From: Candidatus Falkowiibacteriota bacterium
Lineage (GTDB): Bacteria > Patescibacteriota > Patescibacteriia > Patescibacteriales > UBA12465
Length of the DNA: 41,910 nt
NCBI GenBank assembly: GCA_009995495.1
Contig: JAACPL010000010.1
Coordinates: 1-41,910, forward strand
Reading direction: 5' to 3'
Positions 35,313-41,910 of the stretch are shown piece after piece. Each line of letters begins with the position of its first letter. Within the stretch, counting starts at the first letter, position 1. The notes beneath the pieces were generated by a model. It was not told the DNA's origin and searched no databases. It was given only the letters and a program-made list of their open reading frames with translations. A program made the translations under genes and the position numbers.

Positions 35313-35879
35313 ATGTCTGAAGAAGTAAAAAAAGAAGAGGAAGTAATTGAAGAAGTTGCTCCAATTTCTAAACCAACTGATATGTCAGAGGAGAAAGAGA
35401 GCGATGCGTTTTCTTTTGATTCTGCTATTGAGGAATTACCTGAGGAAATTAAAGCTAAACTTGAAAAAAATAAAATTGCTCGCTCTAAAAAGAAGTTAAT
35501 CAAAAAGAAGAAGAAAAAAGGTGTTAAATCAGTTAAATCTGGTAGCGCCCATATTCAGGCTAGCTATAACAATACAATTATTACTTTAACCGATAAGACT
35601 GGTAATGTTATTTCTTGGGCTTCCGCTGGTTTAGCTGGATTTAAGGGGGCAAAAAAAGCCACTCCTTATGCCGCTCAAATTATTACAAAAATTGCTGTTC
35701 AAAAAGCTAAAGAAGAATATGGTTTAGAAGAAGTTGACGTTTTTGTTTCCGGTGTTGGTACTGGTCGTGAGTCCGCTGTTCGTGCTTTAAATGCTAATGG
35801 TTTAAATATCACTGCAATTAAAGATAAAACTCCGGTTCCGCACAATGGTTGCCGCCCGAAGAAACCACGTCGCGTTTAA
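35313..35879 (+). CDS. rpsK: 30S ribosomal protein S11 with charged N-terminal extension
   Basis: [46 protein letters not shown]...[16 protein letters not shown]. Confidence 0.96.
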   Translation: MSEEVKKEEEVIEEVAPISKPTDMSEEKESDAFSFDSAIEELPEEIKAKLEKNKIARSKKKLIKKKKKKGVKSVKSGSAHIQASYNNTIITLTDKTGNVISWASAGLAGFKGAKKATPYAAQIITKIAVQKAKEEYGLEEVDVFVSGVGTGRESAVRALNANGLNITAIKDKTPVPHNGCRPKKPRRV

Positions 35880-35906
35880 TTAATTTTTCAAAAGATCTAA
35901 AATAAT

Positions 35907-36536
35907 ATGGGAAGAAATATAGACAATAAATGTAAGCAATGTCGTCGCGTCGGAGAAAAGCTTTTTCTTAAAGGAGAAAGATGTATTGGACCGAAATGTG
36001 CGATGGTAAAAAGGAATTATGTTCCTGGCTTTCATGGACCAAAAATGAAAAAGAGATTGAGCGATTTCGGTCAACAGTTAATGGAAAAACAGAAAGCTAA
36101 AAAGATGTATGGCTTAATGGAAAAGCAATTCCGCTTAACTTTTGATAAAGCCTCTAAGAAAACTGGTGACACTGGTAAGAATTTCTTTAAAATGTTGGAA
36201 ATGCGACTTGACAATGTTATTTATCGTCTTGGCTTTGCAACTTCAAGAGCTCAGGCCCGTCAACTTGTAAACCACGGCCACTTTACTTTAAATGGTAAAA
36301 AAGCCTCCACTCCTTCAATTATCGTTAAAGAGGGTCAAGAAATAAAAATCAAAAAATCAAGCTTAAAAGCGCCTTATTTTAGAAATATTAACGAAAAGGT
36401 AGCTAAAGCGGAAAGACCAAGTTGGTTGAACTTTGTGACTGAAGATATGAGTGCTAAAGTATTACATGAACCAAAAGATACTGATTTACCACAAAATGTT
36501 AACGCTCAAGTAATTATTGAGTATTACTCAAAATAA
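35907..36536 (+). CDS. rpsD: 30S ribosomal protein S4 (zinc-type, four N-terminal Cys)
   Basis: CKQCRRVGEKLFLKGERCIGPKCAMVKR...LEMRLDNVIYRLGFATSRAQARQLVNHGHFTLNGKK. Confidence 0.96.
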   Translation: MGRNIDNKCKQCRRVGEKLFLKGERCIGPKCAMVKRNYVPGFHGPKMKKRLSDFGQQLMEKQKAKKMYGLMEKQFRLTFDKASKKTGDTGKNFFKMLEMRLDNVIYRLGFATSRAQARQLVNHGHFTLNGKKASTPSIIVKEGQEIKIKKSSLKAPYFRNINEKVAKAERPSWLNFVTEDMSAKVLHEPKDTDLPQNVNAQVIIEYYSK

Positions 36537-36572
36537 TAAATTAGCGACTTAAACGCTTTTATTAACAATTTT

Positions 36573-37424
36573 ATGCAAAACATTTCTTTAGCTAAAAAAA
36601 TAAACTTTAAGGAGGGTGACTCTGCCAACGAAAGCATAATAACTATTGAACCTTTGTTTCCTGGTTATGGTATGACACTAGGTAATTCTTTGCGCCGAGT
36701 TTTACTCTCATCTCTTCCGGGAGCAGCTGTGGTTGGGGTTAAAATTAAGGGGGCAAGTCACGAATTTATGTCTTTGCCACACATTAAAGAGGATGTTTTA
36801 GAAATGGTTTTAAATATTAAACAACTTCGCGTTAAAATGTTTGACGAAGAGGAGGTTAAGTTAGAGCTTAATGTTAAAGGAAAAAAGATTATTACCGCTC
36901 AAGATATTAAATCTGAATCTAGAGTTGAAATTAAGAATCCCGAATTAGTTCTAGCGGAAATTACTGATGCTGCTGGTTCTTTAAATGTTGAAATTTTTAT
37001 CCAAAGAGGACTTGGTTATAAAATGACTGATAGTGATAGCAAGGAAAATAAAGAAATTGGTTATATTGAAATTGATTCAATTTTCTCTCCAGTTAGCTTA
37101 GTTAGCATTGATGTCGAAAATACTCGTGTTGGTAAGATGACTAATTGGGACAAAATTAATTTAAGAGTAAAAACCGACGGTACAATTACTGCTAAGGAAG
37201 CTTTTGAAGAATCAGTTAAGATTTTAGTTAATCAATTTTCTACTTTCTTGCAATTATCTTCTGGTGGTGAAGGGAAAATCGCCTCCGAGGAACTTGAGGC
37301 TGAAGTTGAAGAATTTGAAGCTGGGGTTGAAGATTTAGACGCTGAAGTTGCTGAAGAAGTAATTGAAGAGAAAAAAGAAAAGAAAGAAAAGAAAGAAAAG
37401 AAAGAAAAAAAAGAAAAAAAATAA
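36573..37424 (+). CDS. rpoA: RNA polymerase subunit alpha, C-terminal domain absent
   Basis: EPLFPGYGMTLGNSLRRVLLSSLPGAAVVGVKIKGASHEF...GKMTNWDKINLRVKTDGTITAKEAFEESVKIL; ends in EEKKEKKEKKEKKEKKEKK. Confidence 0.96.
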   Translation: MQNISLAKKINFKEGDSANESIITIEPLFPGYGMTLGNSLRRVLLSSLPGAAVVGVKIKGASHEFMSLPHIKEDVLEMVLNIKQLRVKMFDEEEVKLELNVKGKKIITAQDIKSESRVEIKNPELVLAEITDAAGSLNVEIFIQRGLGYKMTDSDSKENKEIGYIEIDSIFSPVSLVSIDVENTRVGKMTNWDKINLRVKTDGTITAKEAFEESVKILVNQFSTFLQLSSGGEGKIASEELEAEVEEFEAGVEDLDAEVAEEVIEEKKEKKEKKEKKEKKEKK

Positions 37425-37465
37425 TTATAAACTTACCGCAAGGTAGAAAGAAATATTGAACCGAT

Positions 37466-37816
37466 ATGCGTCATAGAAACAAAAATAAAATTTTAGGTAG
37501 AGAAAAGGGGCCACGCGAATTGATGTTAAGAAATCTGGCTTCTAGTATTTTAATTTATGAAAAAGTTAAAACTACTAAAGCCAAAGCTCAAGCAATTCGT
37601 CCGATAGTTGAAAAGATGATTACTTCCGCTAAAGAAGGAACCTTAGCTTCTCGCCGAGGATTAATCAAGGTTTTATTACAAAAAAATGCTGTTAAAAAAG
37701 CGATGGAAGTTTTAGGTGATCGTTATAAAGAAAGAGCTGGTGGTTATACTAGAACTACTAAGCTTGGAACTAGAGCCGGTGATCACGCCGAAATGGTTCA
37801 AATTGAATTAGTTTAA
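37466..37816 (+). CDS. rplQ: 50S ribosomal protein L17
   Basis: MRHRNKNKILGREKGPRELMLRNLASSILIYEKVKTTKAKAQAIRPIVEKMIT...GGYTRTTKLGTRAGDHAEMVQIELV. Confidence 0.96.
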   Translation: MRHRNKNKILGREKGPRELMLRNLASSILIYEKVKTTKAKAQAIRPIVEKMITSAKEGTLASRRGLIKVLLQKNAVKKAMEVLGDRYKERAGGYTRTTKLGTRAGDHAEMVQIELV

Positions 37817-37844
37817 GCCGCTTTTGGCAATCAAACAGAAAAAT

Positions 37845-38204
37845 ATGAAAAATATTGAAAGAAAACTCCATAAATTAGACGCTAGCGGTGAAGCTCCTGG
37901 TCGTTTAGCAACAAAAATCGCAACTATTTTACGTGGAAAAAATAAACCAGAATTTCAACCTCACATGGATCTAGGTGATATTGTTGAAGTCGCAAATATT
38001 TCCGAAATGAAATTTAGCGGTAAAAAGCTTGAACAAAGACAATACCACCACTACTCTGGTTATTTAGGTGGTTTAAAGAGTAAAAAAATGGGAGAAGTTT
38101 TTGCTAATGACCCGGGTGATGTTTTGTATCGGGCTGTTCGCGAAATGTTACCAAACATCAAGCTTCGTACAGCGATGCTTAAAAGATTAATCATTAAGAA
38201 ATAA
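37845..38204 (+). CDS. rplM: 50S ribosomal protein L13
   Basis: KLDASGEAPGRLATKIATILRGKNKPEFQPHMDLGDIVEVANISEMKFSGKK; ATG at 37845 preferred over the TTG at 37824. Confidence 0.94.
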   Translation: MKNIERKLHKLDASGEAPGRLATKIATILRGKNKPEFQPHMDLGDIVEVANISEMKFSGKKLEQRQYHHYSGYLGGLKSKKMGEVFANDPGDVLYRAVREMLPNIKLRTAMLKRLIIKK

Positions 38205-38205
38205 T

Positions 38206-38700
38206 ATGGATAAGAATCAAGCTAAAGCTTCTGACAACGAAGTTAAAGAAGTAAAAATCACAGAAATAGACGAAGAAAAAGATTGGGCGAAAAACGAAAC
38301 CGTTGAATTTTCTGGAAAATATATTAAAGCTATTGGTCGTCGTAAGACTTCCGTTGCTCAGGTTCGTCTTTACGAGAAAGGTAAGGGTGTTATTATGATT
38401 AATGGTAAAAAAGCTTCCGAGTATTTTCCAGGCGAAGGTTTAAGCATTATCGCCCAAGCTTTAAAAGTTACTGGCCATTTACGAGATTATAATTTTTCAG
38501 TTTTGGTTCGTGGCGGCGGTAAACAGGGTCAAGTTATCGCTGTTCGTTTAGGTATTTCTCGCGCTTTATTAATTATTGATCCAGAAACTAAAGAAGCTTT
38601 GAAAGCTAATGAATTCTTAACTCGTGATCCGCGTCAGGTTGAAAGAAAGAAGCCGGGTTTACGCAAGGCGAGAAAGGCGCCACAATGGTCAAAGCGTTAA
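38206..38700 (+). CDS. rpsI: 30S ribosomal protein S9 with N-terminal extension
   Basis: KYIKAIGRRKTSVAQVRLYEKGKGVIMINGK...TRDPRQVERKKPGLRKARKAPQWSKR. Confidence 0.96.
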   Translation: MDKNQAKASDNEVKEVKITEIDEEKDWAKNETVEFSGKYIKAIGRRKTSVAQVRLYEKGKGVIMINGKKASEYFPGEGLSIIAQALKVTGHLRDYNFSVLVRGGGKQGQVIAVRLGISRALLIIDPETKEALKANEFLTRDPRQVERKKPGLRKARKAPQWSKR

Positions 38701-38730
38701 TATTTTATATTACCAATATATATACTCAAG

Positions 38731-38760
38731 AAATCTTCCGTTTGCACGGAAGATTTTTTT
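38731..38760 (+). terminator. Intrinsic terminator of the ribosomal protein operon
   Basis: aaatcttccgt-ttgc-acggaagattt followed by T-run. Confidence 0.9.
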
Positions 38761-38763
38761 AAT

Positions 38764-38791
38764 TTGATTTCCTTTGATTTATTGCTATAAT
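38764..38791 (+). promoter_or_regulatory. Extended -10 promoter of tyrS-prfB
   Basis: TTGATT (38764-38769), 16-nt spacer ending TGC, TATAAT (38786-38791). Confidence 0.6.
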
Positions 38792-38819
38792 TAAGGGGTA
38801 AAAATACTGAAATAAATAT

Positions 38820-40022
38820 ATGAACAAAAAACAAGAGATAATTGATAGCTTATTAAATCGCGGAGTGATAAAAACAATTTTGCCAACTCGCGAAGATCTT
38901 GAAAAAAAGCTAAATTCTGAGGAAAAATTAAAAATTTATATTGGTGCCGACCCAACTTCGGGCGCGCTCCATCTAAGCCATGCAAAAAACTATATGGTTT
39001 TAGAAGAATTTCGTCAATTAGGTCATGAAGTTTATGTTTTAATTGGTGATTTTACTGCCAGAATTGGTGATCCGACTGAGAAAAGTACTGCCAGAAAACA
39101 ATTAAGTCGTGAGGATGTAAATGAGAATGTTAAAAGTTGGTTAAGACAAATAAAACCTTTAATGGATTTTGAGGCTAAAGATAATCCGCCAAAAGTCGTT
39201 TATAATCATGACTGGCTTTCCAAATTAACGATGGAGGAAGTTGTAAATTTAGCTTCAAATTTTACCGTTCAGCAAATGCTTGAGCGCGATATGTTTGAAA
39301 AAAGAATGGATGAGAATAAGCCGATTTTTCTCCATGAATTTTTATACCCGCTAATGCAAGGTTACGATAGTGTCGCTTTAGAAGTTGATATTGAGCTTTG
39401 TGGAACCGACCAAATTTTTAATGCTTTAGCCGGACGAACTTTACTTAAGAAATTAAAAAATAAAGATAAGTTTGTTGTCGCCGTTAATTTAATGGAAAAT
39501 CCGGTAAACGGGGAATTGATGTCAAAAAGTCGGGGGACGGGAATATTTTTGGATTTTTCGCCGGAAGATATGTATGGCGGAATTATGGCTCAACCGGACG
39601 AGATGATTAAAGTTTTTTTAGTAAATAATACGCGCTTACCTTTAGCGGAAATTGATAAATTATTAGCAGAAGAAAATCCTCGGGATGCAAAAATGAAGAC
39701 GGCAAAAATAATTACAGCGATTTTTCATGGCGAGGAATTAGCGCAGAAAGCTGAGGATTATTTTATTTCAAAAATTCAAAAGAAAGAAGCGCCGGATGAT
39801 GTTGAAGAGATTTCTTTAGGGCTTGAGTCGGAAACTTTATTAAATATTTTAAAGAAAGCTTTACCTGATATGAGTGGTGGAGAATTAAAACGACTTATTT
39901 CTCAAAACGCCGTTCGCTTGGACGGGGAAGTAAGGACTGATGAAAAAGAAACTATTAACCTTAATAAAGAAGGGATGATTTTAAATGTCGGTAAAAGAAC
40001 TTGGTTAAAAATAAAAGCTTAA
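38820..40022 (+). CDS. tyrS: Tyrosyl-tRNA synthetase
   Basis: YIGADPTSGALHLSHAKNYMVL, GDFTARIGDPT, LCGTDQIFNALAGR, LMSKSRGTGIFLD; C-terminal S4-like domain. Confidence 0.92.
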   Translation: MNKKQEIIDSLLNRGVIKTILPTREDLEKKLNSEEKLKIYIGADPTSGALHLSHAKNYMVLEEFRQLGHEVYVLIGDFTARIGDPTEKSTARKQLSREDVNENVKSWLRQIKPLMDFEAKDNPPKVVYNHDWLSKLTMEEVVNLASNFTVQQMLERDMFEKRMDENKPIFLHEFLYPLMQGYDSVALEVDIELCGTDQIFNALAGRTLLKKLKNKDKFVVAVNLMENPVNGELMSKSRGTGIFLDFSPEDMYGGIMAQPDEMIKVFLVNNTRLPLAEIDKLLAEENPRDAKMKTAKIITAIFHGEELAQKAEDYFISKIQKKEAPDDVEEISLGLESETLLNILKKALPDMSGGELKRLISQNAVRLDGEVRTDEKETINLNKEGMILNVGKRTWLKIKA

Positions 40023-40023
40023 T

Positions 40024-41127
40024 ATGGATGGAGCCTTAAAAAAAATTGAGGAATTAAGGCAGCGTTCTTTAGAGCTTCGCGAGCTTTTAGATATTGATAG
40101 AAAGGAAGTAAGGGCGAGGGAGCTGCGTTTAACGATGTCCTCTCCCGACTTTTGGGACAACCAGGAAGCGGCGATAAAAATAAGCCAAGAAGCAGAAAAC
40201 TTGTTTGCAGAAAGTAAAACTTGGAATGATTTTGGCGAGGAATTAAAAGATTTAACCGAGATTTGTGCCTTAGCCGATAGGGAAGAAAAAGGTGACGGGG
40301 AATTAGATGAGTTAGGAAATGATATAGAAAAAAAATATCAAGAACTTTTAAAGCGTTTGGAAAATTTAGAATTTTACGCGCTTTTTGGCGGTAAATATGA
40401 TAGGGATAACGCTTTTTTATCAATTCATTCCGGTACGGGCGGGGTTGATGCTCAGGATTGGGCGGAGATGCTTGAGCGGATGTATTTAAGATTTGCTGAG
40501 AAGAAAAATTTTAAAGCCGAAATTTTAGATATTGTTTATGGTAATGAGGCAGGAATAAAAAGTGCGGAAATCAAAATCTCTGGACCTCAAGCTTATGGCT
40601 ATTTAAAAAGTGAAAATGGCGTTCATCGTCTACTTCGAAATTCACCTTTTAATGCTGATGGTTTAAGACAAACTTCTTTTGCTTTAGTTGAAGTTGTACC
40701 GGAAATAAAAGAGGAGGAAGCACCGGAAATAAAAGAGGAAGATTTAAGAATCGATGTTTATCGCTCTAGCGGTCCTGGTGGCCAAAGCGTTAATACAACT
40801 GATTCCGCCGTTAGAATAACCCATATTCCGACCGGCTTAGTCGCTGCTTGCCAAACCGAAAGATCTCAACATCAAAATAAAGAAAACGCTTTTAAAATTC
40901 TACGCAATAAATTATTTAAGAAGTTGATGGAGGAAAAAGAGGAGGAAGAAAGAAAATTAAAAGGCGAAGTTCAGAAAGCGGAATGGGGCAAACAAATTCG
41001 TTCCTATTTTTTATACGGCAATCGTTTAGTTAAAGATCATCGGACTGATTATGAGACGAGCGATGTTGACTCGGTTTTAGACGGGGACTTAGAGGCTTTT
41101 ATGTCGGCTTATTTAAGGATGAAGTAA
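40024..41127 (+). CDS. prfB: Peptide chain release factor 2
   Basis: HSGTGGVDAQDWAEML, SPF tripeptide in GVHRLLRNSPFNADGLRQTSF, RSSGPGGQSVNTTDSAVRITH. No internal frameshift needed. Confidence 0.93.
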   Translation: MDGALKKIEELRQRSLELRELLDIDRKEVRARELRLTMSSPDFWDNQEAAIKISQEAENLFAESKTWNDFGEELKDLTEICALADREEKGDGELDELGNDIEKKYQELLKRLENLEFYALFGGKYDRDNAFLSIHSGTGGVDAQDWAEMLERMYLRFAEKKNFKAEILDIVYGNEAGIKSAEIKISGPQAYGYLKSENGVHRLLRNSPFNADGLRQTSFALVEVVPEIKEEEAPEIKEEDLRIDVYRSSGPGGQSVNTTDSAVRITHIPTGLVAACQTERSQHQNKENAFKILRNKLFKKLMEEKEEEERKLKGEVQKAEWGKQIRSYFLYGNRLVKDHRTDYETSDVDSVLDGDLEAFMSAYLRMK

Positions 41128-41223
41128 TTTGAATGGATATTTTGGCTTTAAGTGATAAAATTAAAGTAACAATAAATGAAATTAATAAACTTTATCTTTT
41201 CTTCAGCTAGTTTAGGTTAAAAT

Positions 41224-41251
41224 AAAATCGCTTAAAATTAGGCGGTTTTTT
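41224..41251 (+). terminator. Terminator-like hairpin abutting the comEC ATG
   Basis: AAAATCGC (41224-41231)/GCGGTTTT (41242-41249, one G-U), T-run to 41251, ATG at 41252. Confidence 0.6.
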
Positions 41252-41910
41252 ATGACTAAAAAAATAAATAAAAAAGGGGGCGGGCTAAAAATCGCTAAAG
41301 TTTTTTTATACTTAAATCTTAGTTTTATTTTTCTAATTTTTCTTTACGGACTTTTACCTAACGCTTTTTCTGGGAGAAAGTTAGAATCTGAAATCGCTAA
41401 GCATAACGGTGAGAAATTAAGTTTTAAAGCTTTTGTTTGCGAAGAAGCGGATTTAAGTTATAGAAGTCGGCGCTTAACGCTTTGCGCTGGAGAAAACGGG
41501 AAAGCGGGCAAGGTTTTAGTGACAACTTCGCTTTATCCCGCTTATGATTACGGCGATTTTCTTGAGGTCAGCGGAAAGCTAGAAGCGCCAGAAGTTTTTG
41601 AGGGCTTTGATTATCCCGCTTATTTAGCTCGTTATGATATTTATTCTTTATTATATTTTCCCGTCTTAAAATTAAGCTCAGGAAATTTAAGCGGGGGACA
41701 AAAAATAAAAAGAAAACTATTAGATTTTAAACAGGGCGCGCGTTTAATCCTAAATCAAAACTTAAAAGAGCCAGAAGCCGGTTTAGCTTCGGCTATGCTT
41801 TTTGGTTATAAGAGAACTTTAGAAAAAGAAGATTTAGAAATTTTTTCTCTCGTCGGTTTAAGGCATTTGATGGCGATTTCCGGCGCTCATATAACAATAA
41901 TTTCCTCGCT
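41252..41910 (+). CDS. comEC: ComEC/Rec2-family DNA uptake protein, 3' truncated by the window edge
   Basis: MTKKINKKGGGLKIAKVFLYLNLSF...YGDFLEVSGKLEAPEVFEGFDYPAYLARYDIYSLLYFP...GLASAMLFGYKRTLEKEDLEIFSLVGLRHLMAISGAHITIISS. Confidence 0.88.
   Translation, partial: MTKKINKKGGGLKIAKVFLYLNLSFIFLIFLYGLLPNAFSGRKLESEIAKHNGEKLSFKAFVCEEADLSYRSRRLTLCAGENGKAGKVLVTTSLYPAYDYGDFLEVSGKLEAPEVFEGFDYPAYLARYDIYSLLYFPVLKLSSGNLSGGQKIKRKLLDFKQGARLILNQNLKEPEAGLASAMLFGYKRTLEKEDLEIFSLVGLRHLMAISGAHITIISS

Noticed and set aside
37432-37446. Small GCAA-tetraloop hairpin between rpoA and rplQ
   Set aside because: Only about 5 bp; too short to support function without conservation data.
40024-40200. Programmed +1 frameshift in prfB
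   Set aside because: The ORF is continuous from the ATG through the RF2 motifs, with no in-frame TGA or CTTTGA-type site required.
1-41910. CRISPR array
   Set aside because: No set of regularly spaced repeats found by eye; only short tandem repeats (19760, 37376) and inverted repeats.
1-41910. tRNA or rRNA genes
   Set aside because: No cloverleaf with GGTTCRANYCC-type T-arm or rRNA motif recognised in the intergenic regions.

Overview
This is an AT-rich, gene-dense bacterial window. The content (no-SD starts, reduced aminoacyl-tRNA synthetases, compact cell-wall cluster) fits a Candidate Phyla Radiation / Patescibacteria-like genome, but that assignment is an inference. Contents in order: 5'-truncated alpha-2-macroglobulin-like protein; MEMO-family protein; DUF2207-like membrane protein; HigBA-like toxin-antitoxin pair; a short intergenic region holding what looks like an unannotated minus-strand small RNA; solo MazF/PemK-like toxin; hypothetical protein; large nested hairpin; lexA; 45-aa microprotein; MacA/MacB-like exporter with two permeases; aspS; O-antigen-ligase/TPR protein; small membrane protein with a structured leader; minus-strand glycosyltransferase operon with a degenerate GspE/PilT-like ATPase; mraY-ftsW-murG-murC-ABC-murB; alaS; infA-rpmJ-rpsM-rpsK-rpsD-rpoA-rplQ-rplM-rpsI; tyrS; prfB; start of comEC. 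The most interesting signal is at about 7381-7533 on the minus strand. An extended -10 promoter with exact 17-nt spacing precedes a ~118-nt RNA made of four hairpins in a two-fold repeated layout [hairpin]-CCYGA-[GGA-hairpin], ending in a 12-bp intrinsic terminator with U7. I do not recognise it as a known RNA family. Other notable points: RpoA has a charged repeat tail instead of the alpha-CTD, AspRS lacks the GAD insertion, there is a ~130-nt nested hairpin before lexA, a 106-bp imperfect-palindrome element lies before alaS, and hairpin-U-tract elements abut the infA and comEC start codons. All calls were made by eye; no searches or folding programs were run.
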